Below the pieces are notes generated by a model. That model saw only the letters and a list, made by a program, of their open reading frames with translations, was not told the DNA's origin and ran no database searches. A DNA stretch of 6,795 bases. It comes from Candidatus Nomurabacteria bacterium. Lineage in GTDB: Bacteria > Patescibacteriota > Minisyncoccia > Phycocordibacterales > UBA9973. This document shows positions 1 through 4,673 of the stretch, one piece after another; positions within the stretch are counted from its first letter, which is position 1; every line of letters begins with the position of its first letter. Location of the stretch: the NCBI GenBank assembly GCA_903869875.1, contig CAIQAW010000010.1:1-6795 (forward strand), read 5' to 3'. A program made the position numbers and the translations under genes.

Positions 1-402
1 GCCAAATGTTTTTTCCATAAATTTCTCACCGTCATGTTCAGAAACTATGTTTTCAGAATCATTTTTAAGTTGGTCTATACTTTCAGTCAGATTTTCATTG
101 TTTAACTTTGAATTTACTTTTTCTAGGAATGTTATAACTTCGTTAGCTGTTTCGGTATTTGCTGTTTCGAACGAAGGTGTGTGGTATGTCATTAGCCCTG
201 CAAACATGTCTTTGTCTAGGTTGCCGTTTACCATTAGTTCAGGCATTTGTATTAACGTACCATTTTCATTTACAAAAGACCCTAGTTTACCTAGTAGTTC
301 TATCAGGTCAGTGCTGGTTAAATTAGCCCAGTTTCTACCAGGGGAATTTTCTTGGGTGTTTTCTGCTTCACGTTGTGAAGTTTGGCTATAGTTTTCTATC
401 AT
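1..402 (-). CDS. Unrecognised hydrophilic protein, N-terminal 134 residues (partial)
   Basis: The reading frame is open from an ATG at 402 leftwards to the window edge, so the C-terminus is missing. I do not recognise the family. The visible part begins MIENYSQTSQREAENTQENS, a polar, Gln/Glu/Asn-rich and probably disordered head. From about residue 23 it becomes more structured (NWANLTSTDLIELLGKLGSF) and then a Glu/Lys/Asn-rich, probably helical region. There is no signal peptide, membrane segment or cysteine in this part. The start is supported by TATAAT ending six bases before the ATG, as at several other genes here. Asp codons are mostly GAC, like the host genes. The plus-strand frame over the same bases has no supporting signals. 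It is divergent from gltX with a 75-base gap. The gene is well supported; its function is unknown. Confidence 0.75.
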   Translation of the reverse strand, partial: MIENYSQTSQREAENTQENSPGRNWANLTSTDLIELLGKLGSFVNENGTLIQMPELMVNGNLDKDMFAGLMTYHTPSFETANTETANEVITFLEKVNSKLNNENLTESIDQLKNDSENIVSEHDGEKFMEKTFG

Positions 403-408
403 GTATGT

Positions 409-417
409 ATTATACTA
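409..417 (-). promoter_or_regulatory. Leaderless promoter of the leftward gene
   Basis: On the minus strand TATAAT occupies 414-409, and six bases separate it from the ATG at 402. A -35-like AGGACA lies 17 bases upstream (437-432). Transcription would begin at or within a base of the start codon, leaving no leader. Confidence 0.65.
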
Positions 418-460
418 CAAAACATTTGTATTGTCCTAGCTCGTAAAATTCCAGGTTTTG

Positions 461-474
461 TGGTATAGTATAGT
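461..474 (+). promoter_or_regulatory. Extended -10 promoter of gltX
   Basis: TGG-TATAGT lies at 461-469, and an overlapping second TATAGT at 469-474. The first ends 8 bases before the ATG at 478. The second ends 6 bases before the in-frame ATG at 481, matching the spacing used at other genes here. No convincing -35 element or Shine-Dalgarno sequence is visible. Confidence 0.6.
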
Positions 475-477
475 CTT

Positions 478-1860
478 ATGATGTCAGACAACAACAATAC
501 TGGTAAACCAGTCGTAACCCGTTTTGCACCCAGTCCTACTGGAAACATGCACATCGGTGGGGTACGTACTGCACTTTATAACTACCTTTACGCACGTAAA
601 CATGGTGGTAAATTTATACTTCGTATAGAGGACACTGACGAAGCACGCAACAAAGACGAAGCCACCGAAGCTATATTAGAATCTTTCAAATGGCTTGGTT
701 TAGAATACGACGAACTATACAAACAAAGCGACAGAAAGGAAATATATCGTGGCCACTTAGAAAGACTTGTCGAAGAAGGCAAGGCATATGCTAGCAGTGA
801 ACCTTCAAAAGAAAACCCCGACGTACTGATAGAACTTATTCGTCTGAAAAACCCTGGTCGTGTTGTAACAGTAAACGACCAAGTTTGTGGCGACGTGTCT
901 GTAGACACAACAGACCTGGGCGACTTTATTATTGCTCGCGATTTTAATTCACCAATGTTCCATTTTGCAAACGTTGTTGACGACCACGACATGGGTATAA
1001 CACACATTATCCGTGCGCAGGAACACCTTTCAAACACACCTCGCCAAATACTTATTCGCGAGGCTCTTGGTTTTCCGCCATTTATATACGCACACATACC
1101 GTTAGTATTGGCCCCAGATCGTACAAAACTTTCTAAGCGTAACGGTGCAACAAACACACTAGACTACCGCGAACATGGCTACCTACCAGAAGCCTTATTA
1201 AACTTCCTTGCCTTAATAGGCTGGAACCCAGGTACTGAACAAGAAATATTTACATTGCCCGAACTTATTCAGGCATTTAGTATTGAACGTGTTCAGTCAG
1301 GTGGTGGTATATTTAATACAGAAAAACTCGACTGGGTAAACCGCGAACATATCAAAAAACTTTCTCATGACCAACAGTATGTTTTAGTTGAACAGTATCT
1401 ACCAATAGAGGCTTCAACTTTGCCACAGTACAGTGCCGACCGTTTCCGAAAAGTTTTACCTATCATCATCGACCGCATTGCTAAATTTGCCGATGTAAAA
1501 ACCATGTGGACAGATGGCGAACTTGCATATTTCTTTGACACACCACAATATGTGCGCGACATGCTTTTCTTTAAGAAAACAAAATTTGTCGATGCAGATA
1601 CCAAGTACGAACACCTATCTGCTGTAGTGGGCGAAGTTGCCACCATGTTAGAATCTGCCGACTGGTCCAGTACAGATACTATAAAGTCCGCTATATGGGA
1701 CTACGCCGAATCCATTGGCCGTGGCGACGTACTGTGGCCTATGCGTATGGCACTATCAGGTCAAGAAAAGTCCCCAGATCCGTTTACTTTGGCGTATGTA
1801 CTGGGTCAAGAAGAAACCCTTGTCCGCCTACGCAATGCAGAACAATTGTTGCTAAGTTAA
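478..1860 (+). CDS. gltX: Glutamyl-tRNA synthetase
   Basis: This class I aminoacyl-tRNA synthetase activates glutamate with ATP and charges tRNA-Glu in the cytoplasm. If the lineage uses GatCAB it may also charge tRNA-Gln; this cannot be decided from sequence alone. The HIGH-type motif sits in FAPSPTGNMHIGG (about residues 16-28), the LRIEDTD segment at about 48-54, VVDDHDMGITHIIRAQEHLSNTPRQ-type core residues at about 166-190, and the KMSKS-type loop KLSKR at 217-221. The C-terminal anticodon-binding end keeps the MRMALSG and LGQEETLVRLRNA pattern. At 460 residues it is near or slightly below the usual length. The connective-peptide region after GKAYASSEPS (about 102-125) is short and lacks the Cys cluster that binds zinc in many GluRS. 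The start could be 478 or 481 (two consecutive ATGs); promoter spacing slightly favours 481. Asp codons are strongly GAC-biased. It is a single-gene unit between its own promoter and terminator. Confidence 0.97.
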   Translation: MMSDNNNTGKPVVTRFAPSPTGNMHIGGVRTALYNYLYARKHGGKFILRIEDTDEARNKDEATEAILESFKWLGLEYDELYKQSDRKEIYRGHLERLVEEGKAYASSEPSKENPDVLIELIRLKNPGRVVTVNDQVCGDVSVDTTDLGDFIIARDFNSPMFHFANVVDDHDMGITHIIRAQEHLSNTPRQILIREALGFPPFIYAHIPLVLAPDRTKLSKRNGATNTLDYREHGYLPEALLNFLALIGWNPGTEQEIFTLPELIQAFSIERVQSGGGIFNTEKLDWVNREHIKKLSHDQQYVLVEQYLPIEASTLPQYSADRFRKVLPIIIDRIAKFADVKTMWTDGELAYFFDTPQYVRDMLFFKKTKFVDADTKYEHLSAVVGEVATMLESADWSSTDTIKSAIWDYAESIGRGDVLWPMRMALSGQEKSPDPFTLAYVLGQEETLVRLRNAEQLLLS

Positions 1861-1899
1861 TATAAAAAAACCGCTTTATAATGAAGCGGTTTTTTTATA
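1861..1899 (+). terminator. Intrinsic terminator after gltX
   Basis: CCGCTT (1871-1876) pairs with AAGCGG (1884-1889) around a 7-base loop. The stem extends through seven A-T pairs into the T tract at 1890-1896. The flanking A tract makes it potentially bidirectional. It starts directly after the gltX stop codon. Confidence 0.9.
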
Positions 1900-1908
1900 T
1901 GCTATAAT
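1900..1908 (+). promoter_or_regulatory. Leaderless extended -10 promoter of the 170-aa orphan
   Basis: TGC-TATAAT ends six bases before the ATG at 1915. It begins right after the gltX terminator T tract, so the position of a -35 element would fall inside the terminator hairpin. No -35 element is recognisable. Confidence 0.7.
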
Positions 1909-1914
1909 TTATTT

Positions 1915-2427
1915 ATGAAAATAGTTACGGTAAAAGTAAACGATAAAATGCAAAAAGGGTATACATACCAACTAACTGCCCGCATAGGGCGCGACTTTGC
2001 CCCAGAATTCAAACCCGACCTAACACCTAAGCAAATGTTGGCGTTGGGTGTGTTCGGTGGTATATACATGCGCGACTGTACAGGTGAATTTCCAGCCGAC
2101 TGGTTTACCAAGGCCAAGTTTGCAAAAACTAATAAACGCGAAGCGGGTTTAAACTATTTTAAAATAAATGCCAGTCAGCCACTGTCTGTATGGCAACAAA
2201 AAGGCTGGATATATGCCGAAGATCCCCGTGGTTGGTTCCAATGGTACTGCCGTTATTATATGGGCCGCCGCATACCGGCCGAGGACGCCCGACAAATAAA
2301 ACGCTGGCGCGCAATACGCCGCCACGCAGGTGCTATAGCCGCGCATTGCCGCGTGGGCGACACCCTATGCCGCCCACGCCAACGCCAGGCACTACTGCAC
2401 TGGGCCTATGACGCACGTAAGATGTAA
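1915..2427 (+). CDS. Conserved-looking orphan with DPRGWFQWYCRYYMGRR signature
   Basis: This 170-residue soluble protein has no signal peptide and no hydrophobic membrane segment. Its function is unknown. The N-terminal third (about 1-50) is a mixed region with TPKQMLALGVFGGIYM. A middle part has ADWFTKAKF. The striking core is DPRGWFQWYCRYYMGRR (103-119), rich in Trp, Tyr and Arg, followed by an Arg-rich helix (RQIKRWRAIRRHAG, 126-139). The tail is C145/C152, RPRQRQALLHWAYDARK. The density of aromatic and basic residues suggests a nucleic-acid or nucleotide ligand, but that is inference only. From memory, unverified, similar signature proteins are annotated as uncharacterised in bacteria and fungi. 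The start is fixed by the adjacent leaderless promoter. It is monocistronic, with its own terminator. Confidence 0.9.
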   Translation: MKIVTVKVNDKMQKGYTYQLTARIGRDFAPEFKPDLTPKQMLALGVFGGIYMRDCTGEFPADWFTKAKFAKTNKREAGLNYFKINASQPLSVWQQKGWIYAEDPRGWFQWYCRYYMGRRIPAEDARQIKRWRAIRRHAGAIAAHCRVGDTLCRPRQRQALLHWAYDARKM

Positions 2428-2431
2428 AATA

Positions 2432-2459
2432 AAAAACCCTAACATATGTTAGGGTTTTT
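2432..2459. terminator. Bidirectional palindromic terminator shared by convergent genes
   Basis: A perfect 28-base inverted repeat, centred between 2445 and 2446, has ACCCTAAC and GTTAGGGT arms flanked by A and T tracts. It follows the stop at 2427 on the plus strand and lies 20 bases beyond the stop of the minus-strand gene ending at 2479. It therefore fits termination from both sides. Confidence 0.9.
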
Positions 2460-2478
2460 GTTTTTAGCAAAATATTTC

Positions 2479-2721
2479 TTATGCGTAAAAAGTTTTTCCT
2501 TCAGGTAAATGAAGGTCAAAAATTCCGATGATTGCAAAAACAATTCCAGACATTGTCCATAAGACGACTAATGTGTTAGCAGTTTTTCTGCCGGTTTCCG
2601 TGAACAGGTCCTGAATTGATGCTACATGTGGAGCTACAATGTGTAAGTCCAAAAAAATAATTGTGATGCCAAATAAAACCAATAAAAATGATTTTATTTT
2701 GTGTCTTGTAATTTTATACAT
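2479..2721 (-). CDS. Small two-helix membrane protein
   Basis: This 80-residue protein is of unknown function. It begins with a basic stretch (MYKITRHKIK), then a hydrophobic segment at about 11-27 (SFLLVLFGITIIFLDL), a polar linker (about 30-47, with ASIQDLFTETGRKTAN) and a second hydrophobic segment at about 48-68 (TLVVLWTMSGIVFAIIGIF). By the positive-inside tendency the N-terminus is probably cytoplasmic. It is real rather than a shadow: no competing frame covers it, the hydrophobic pattern is coherent, Asp codons are GAC as in the host genes, and a bidirectional terminator sits just downstream. No Shine-Dalgarno sequence or TATAAT-N6-ATG arrangement is visible. A possible TGG-TCTAAC element lies upstream. 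It diverges from tspO with a 78-base gap. Confidence 0.7.
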   Translation of the reverse strand: MYKITRHKIKSFLLVLFGITIIFLDLHIVAPHVASIQDLFTETGRKTANTLVVLWTMSGIVFAIIGIFDLHLPEGKTFYA

Positions 2722-2784
2722 AATTTACTTAGTTAAATAACGTTAGACCACAGTATAGACTTTTAATTTATGTTGTCAATTTAG

Positions 2785-2793
2785 TGGTATAAT
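2785..2793 (+). promoter_or_regulatory. Leaderless extended -10 promoter of the tspO-rhodanese operon
   Basis: TGG-TATAAT ends exactly six bases before the ATG at 2800. No -35 element is recognisable at the usual distance. An in-frame stop (TAG, 2782-2784) just upstream excludes a longer protein. Confidence 0.75.
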
Positions 2794-2799
2794 GTATAT

Positions 2800-3198
2800 A
2801 TGAACAATTTCACAAACTATGCAGAACTAATAAAACCAACATGGGCGCCACCGTCGTGGTTGTTCGGCCCGGTATGGTCCGTACTGTACGTTATTATTAT
2901 ACTTTCATTTGGGCGGGTTTTTATAATGGCATTTCAGAAAACCATACCATTTATGGTGGCATTGCCTTTTATACTAAACATTGTTTTTAATCTTGCATTT
3001 ACACCATTACAGTTTGGTTTGAAAAACAACATGTTAGCTGCTGTAGACATACTGTTGGTATTAGGCACATTGGTATGGGCACTAGTGGCTATATACCCAC
3101 ATGCACGGGCCATAACATTCTGGAACTTGCCATATCTAATATGGGTATGTTTTGCAACAACAGTACAACTTTCTATTACTTACTTAAACTACAAATAA
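2800..3198 (+). CDS. tspO: TspO/MBR-family membrane protein (short form)
   Basis: TspO proteins are membrane proteins that bind porphyrins and cholesterol-like ligands and affect tetrapyrrole handling and stress responses. The family is shown by KPTWAPPSWLFGPVWSVLY (about residues 12-30), the FNLAFTPLQFGLKNN motif (about 63-77) and the C-terminal PYLIWVCFATTVQLSITYLN (about 111-130). Hydrophobic segments lie at roughly 25-43, 50-70, 80-100 and 105-128. At 132 residues it is shorter than the usual roughly 155-160. It starts almost directly at the loop that normally follows helix 1, so the first transmembrane helix is missing. An in-frame upstream stop and the adjacent promoter confirm that this is the true start. 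It is first in an operon with the rhodanese gene, four bases apart. Family assignment is firm; ligand is unknown. Confidence 0.9.
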   Translation: MNNFTNYAELIKPTWAPPSWLFGPVWSVLYVIIILSFGRVFIMAFQKTIPFMVALPFILNIVFNLAFTPLQFGLKNNMLAAVDILLVLGTLVWALVAIYPHARAITFWNLPYLIWVCFATTVQLSITYLNYK

Positions 3199-3202
3199 AT
3201 TT

Positions 3203-3436
3203 ATGGTATACATCGACGTACGTACAGCAGACGAATACAACAAAAAACATTTAGAAGGTGCCATGCATTTTGACATGTTGCAAATGACTACAGGCAAATT
3301 TCCAAAACTAGACAAAGACACACCCATTGTTCTGTATTGTCGTTCAGGGGGTAGGGCAGAAATAGCAAAAAACCTTATGCTTAGTTCCGGTTTTATAGAC
3401 GTAACAAACGGTGGTGGTCTGTCAGATGTAATGTAA
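3203..3436 (+). CDS. Single-domain rhodanese-like sulfurtransferase
   Basis: Rhodanese domains carry persulfide sulfur on a catalytic cysteine and pass it to thiol acceptors. In this 77-residue protein the N-terminal motif is VYIDVRTADEYNKKHLEGA (2-20). The catalytic loop is C46-RSGGR, in the context VLYCRSGGRAEIAKNL. The end is GGGLSDVM. It is a minimal domain: it begins at the strand carrying the conserved DVR and lacks the first roughly 10-15 residues seen in most GlpE/PspE-type proteins. It has no signal peptide, so it is probably cytoplasmic. It starts four bases after the tspO stop with no Shine-Dalgarno sequence, suggesting translational coupling. No other start with better support was found. 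Role within the operon is unknown; sulfur transfer or redox protection is an inference. Confidence 0.88.
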   Translation: MVYIDVRTADEYNKKHLEGAMHFDMLQMTTGKFPKLDKDTPIVLYCRSGGRAEIAKNLMLSSGFIDVTNGGGLSDVM

Positions 3437-3439
3437 TAT

Positions 3440-3469
3440 AAAAACACGCGTTATTGACCGCGTGTTTTT
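3440..3469 (+). terminator. Intrinsic terminator of the tspO-rhodanese operon
   Basis: CACGCG (3445-3450) pairs with CGCGTG (3459-3464) around an 8-base loop. The stem extends through A-T pairs into the T tract 3465-3470. It lies four bases after the rhodanese stop. Confidence 0.9.
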
Positions 3470-3473
3470 TGTG

Positions 3474-3482
3474 TGCTATATT
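3474..3482 (+). promoter_or_regulatory. Extended -10 promoter candidate for the 119-aa gene
   Basis: TGC-TATATT begins four bases after the preceding terminator T tract. It would give a leader of roughly 18-20 bases before the ATG at 3508. A weaker TACTTT (3495-3500) seven bases before the ATG would instead give a leaderless start. Confidence 0.45.
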
Positions 3483-3507
3483 TTGTATAGAAAATACTTT
3501 ATATAAC

Positions 3508-3867
3508 ATGACAAAATCAAAAAGAGAAACAGAAATCATCCGTAGTAAAAAAGCAAAATTTACCATATCTGCTGCAGTATGTGCTGCTGAAGACGTACTG
3601 AGTAACTGCCTAAAAGAAACCAAAAATCAATTAATTGATTTTAAGTCTTCTCTGATGAACCTTTACACAGAAGTAAACAAAAACACTGACTCAGAACCTG
3701 ATGTATTGATTAAACTTTCTGAATCCATTACCAATGACTACAAAAAGATTAATGAAATATTACACACAGATGGCCACATGGACCTGGCCCTCAGAGTTCT
3801 AAAAGAAAAAGCTAGATTTTTAATAGCGGTACTAGAAACACATATCAAACACATGGTTTCTGTTTAG
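3508..3867 (+). CDS. Unrecognised 119-residue soluble protein, probably helical
   Basis: I do not recognise this protein. It starts with a basic, polar segment (MTKSKRETEIIRSKKAKF). It continues with an alanine-rich helix (TISAAVCAAEDVLSNCL, about 19-35) and long stretches rich in Lys, Glu, Leu and Asn (LMNLYTEVNKNTDSEPDVL, LRVLKEKARFLIAVLETHI). There is no membrane segment or signal peptide. There are two cysteines, at about residues 25 and 34. The frame is open 18 codons further upstream to 3454, but that start lies inside the preceding terminator hairpin, so 3508 is chosen. Codon usage is mixed (GAC and GAT for Asp), less host-like than gltX or msrA. It forms a single-gene unit ending in a strong terminator. 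A small regulatory or helical-bundle role is possible but unsupported. Confidence 0.75.
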   Translation: MTKSKRETEIIRSKKAKFTISAAVCAAEDVLSNCLKETKNQLIDFKSSLMNLYTEVNKNTDSEPDVLIKLSESITNDYKKINEILHTDGHMDLALRVLKEKARFLIAVLETHIKHMVSV

Positions 3868-3887
3868 TTATTAAAATCAAAATTTCA

Positions 3888-3920
3888 AAAACCCCTGAAT
3901 ATATTTTATTCAGGGGTTTT
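3888..3920 (+). terminator. Intrinsic terminator of the 119-aa gene
   Basis: CCCCTGAAT (3892-3900) pairs with ATTCAGGGG (3908-3916) around a 7-base loop, extended by four A-T pairs into TTTT at 3917-3920. The A tract on the left side means it could also work on the minus strand. The 319-base stretch 3868-4186 that it opens holds no convincing protein gene: its other contents are the minus-strand RNA candidate and terminator listed below. Confidence 0.9.
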
Positions 3921-3926
3921 ATTAAA

Positions 3927-3940
3927 TTCAAATATTTGAA
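3927..3940. repeat. 14-base perfect palindrome TTCAAATATTTGAA
   Basis: This AT-rich palindrome sits between the plus-strand terminator (ending 3920) and the minus-strand terminator (starting 3939). It could be an operator-like site or simply part of a back-to-back termination zone. No promoter it would control lies next to it. Confidence 0.5.
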
Positions 3941-3968
3941 AAAAAATAGTTCCGCGCGCGGTCACTAT
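3939..3968 (-). terminator. Minus-strand intrinsic terminator
   Basis: Read on the minus strand, ATAGT pairs with ACTAT (3968-3964 with 3950-3946), and an inner CCG pairs with CGG inside the 10-base palindrome CCGCGCGCGG (3952-3961). Eight T's follow (the plus-strand A tract at 3939-3946). On the plus strand the stem is followed by A's, so only the minus strand gives a functional U tract. No minus-strand protein gene ends nearby. Confidence 0.7.
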
Positions 3969-4112
3969 AAAAAAAATCGCCTTACGCAACTTGCATGGCT
4001 GGCAGCACCTCACCATTGTTCCACACAATGCTACTTACAAGTTTATTTTCGCCTACCCCTTAAATTTTCATGCATCAGGGTAATGCAATAAAACTATTTT
4101 TTTATGTCTGTT
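3940..4112 (-). ncRNA. Candidate structured small RNA (unidentified)
   Basis: This is a candidate transcript of about 170 bases on the minus strand. Its 3' end is the terminator at 3939-3968. Its start is inferred from a TATAGT hexamer (4124-4119). Within it, plus-strand coordinates 3988-3993 and 4038-4043 are complementary (AACTTG/CAAGTT). Inside that, 4002-4005 pairs with 4031-4034 (one G-U), and 4014-4019 pairs with 4025-4030 (CATTGT/ACAATG) around a 5-base loop. The result is a nested stem with an 8-base bulge. No tRNA T-arm, SRP core, RNase P or tmRNA consensus was recognised. The segment is richer in GC than the flanking AT-rich sequence. The terminator is better supported than the transcript start; the whole could be a decayed gene remnant. 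Confidence 0.4.
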
Positions 4113-4118
4113 TTATAT

Positions 4119-4148
4119 ACTATATCGCACCTGCGCATGTTTATGCAA
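4119..4148 (-). promoter_or_regulatory. Possible minus-strand promoter for the RNA candidate
   Basis: On the minus strand TTGCAT (4148-4143) and TATAGT (4124-4119) are separated by 18 bases. This would start a transcript near 4112 heading towards the minus-strand terminator at 3939-3968. The surrounding DNA is AT-rich, so a chance match is possible. Confidence 0.35.
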
Positions 4149-4174
4149 ATTTTTTTATTTCATTTCAAATGCGG

Positions 4175-4180
4175 TATAAT
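4175..4180 (+). promoter_or_regulatory. Leaderless -10 promoter of the four-helix membrane protein
   Basis: TATAAT ends exactly six bases before the ATG at 4187. The extended position reads CGG rather than TGn. The adjacent TGTATGTATG is near-identical to the sequence before the tspO start. This element decides the start of the downstream gene. Confidence 0.7.
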
Positions 4181-4186
4181 GTATGT

Positions 4187-4633
4187 ATGAACATATTCGC
4201 ATTATTTATTTTATTTGCCGGTTTTATTATCGGACTTGGTGCTGTTACTGTTATCGACTTGCATGGTTTCCTTGGGCGCAAATCTGCATACTGGACAGAA
4301 GCCACAACCCGCACACACAAAGTTACTAAACCACTAATATGGGCTGGTATGTTTCTATTTATTATCGGTGGGGCAATGTTGTACCGCGGTGTACCTTTTA
4401 CTGGGTTTTTACTTTTCCATTTATATTCTGTACCGGTAATGTTGTTAAACGGGGTATTTCTATCTTTCTCTGTCAGTCCGTTTTTACTTAACCGCGAAAA
4501 ACAAGGTTTATCCAGTCAGCTACTACCCATGTCGTGGCAGTATAAAATAACCGCCAGCTTTATTGTTTCGTTTGTGTCGTGGTGGGGTAACTTGTTTGTA
4601 GTGTGTTGGTATATAGCTAGTCATATGGTTTAA
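4187..4633 (+). CDS. Four-helix integral membrane protein, unknown function
   Basis: This 148-residue protein has hydrophobic segments at about 2-23, 48-66, 72-97 and 121-144. I do not recognise a named family. Notable residues are D24 and H26 at the end of helix 1 (VIDLHGFLGRKSAYW), H44 just before helix 2 (TRTHKVTKPLIWAG) and H78 in helix 3 (LLFHLYSVPVMLLNG). Membrane-embedded or interface histidines are seen in haem- or metal-handling membrane proteins, which is suggestive beside SOUL and TspO but not proof. The frame is open to 4070, which would add 39 residues. The leaderless promoter at 4175-4180 lies inside that extension, so 4187 is the preferred start. The gap to the SOUL gene is 40 bases with a separate promoter and no clear terminator between, so some read-through is likely. 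Confidence 0.82.
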   Translation: MNIFALFILFAGFIIGLGAVTVIDLHGFLGRKSAYWTEATTRTHKVTKPLIWAGMFLFIIGGAMLYRGVPFTGFLLFHLYSVPVMLLNGVFLSFSVSPFLLNREKQGLSSQLLPMSWQYKITASFIVSFVSWWGNLFVVCWYIASHMV

Positions 4634-4658
4634 ATATCAAAAATATATATTATAAAGA

Positions 4659-4667
4659 TGTTATACT
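4659..4667 (+). promoter_or_regulatory. Leaderless extended -10 promoter of the SOUL-msrA operon
   Basis: TGT-TATACT ends six bases before the ATG at 4674. The discriminator GTATAT is identical to that of the tspO promoter. No -35 element is evident in the AT-rich DNA upstream. Confidence 0.65.
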
Positions 4668-4673
4668 GTATAT

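Noticed and set aside
47..391. 114-codon plus-strand open frame at the left end
   Set aside because: It is the shadow of the minus-strand gene starting at 402, which has the leaderless promoter and host-like codons; the plus frame has neither.
588..1157. 189-codon minus-strand open frame inside gltX
   Set aside because: It lies wholly within the firmly identified gltX gene and translates to a Ser/Arg-rich sequence without family features.
3454..3507. Upstream in-frame start adding 18 residues to the 119-aa protein
   Set aside because: The codon lies within the loop of the preceding operon's terminator hairpin and before the candidate promoter.
3952..3961. CCGCGCGCGG palindrome as a protein-binding or restriction site
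   Set aside because: It is better explained as the GC-rich core of the minus-strand terminator hairpin.
3906..4016. 36-residue minus-strand open frame within the RNA candidate region
   Set aside because: It runs through the minus-strand terminator hairpin and into the plus-strand gene's terminator, and its translation is low-complexity around the T tracts.
3995..4063. 22-residue plus-strand open frame (MAGSTSPLF...)
   Set aside because: No convincing promoter or Shine-Dalgarno sequence, very short, and its bases coincide with the folded minus-strand RNA candidate. It cannot be fully excluded.
4070..4186. Upstream in-frame start adding 39 residues to the four-helix protein
   Set aside because: The TATAAT promoter at 4175-4180 lies inside this extension and is correctly spaced for the ATG at 4187.
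3940..4186. Known RNA genes (tRNA, SRP RNA, tmRNA, RNase P RNA) in the gap
   Set aside because: No T-arm consensus, SRP GGAAGCAGCC-type core, tmRNA end or RNase P core was found on either strand.
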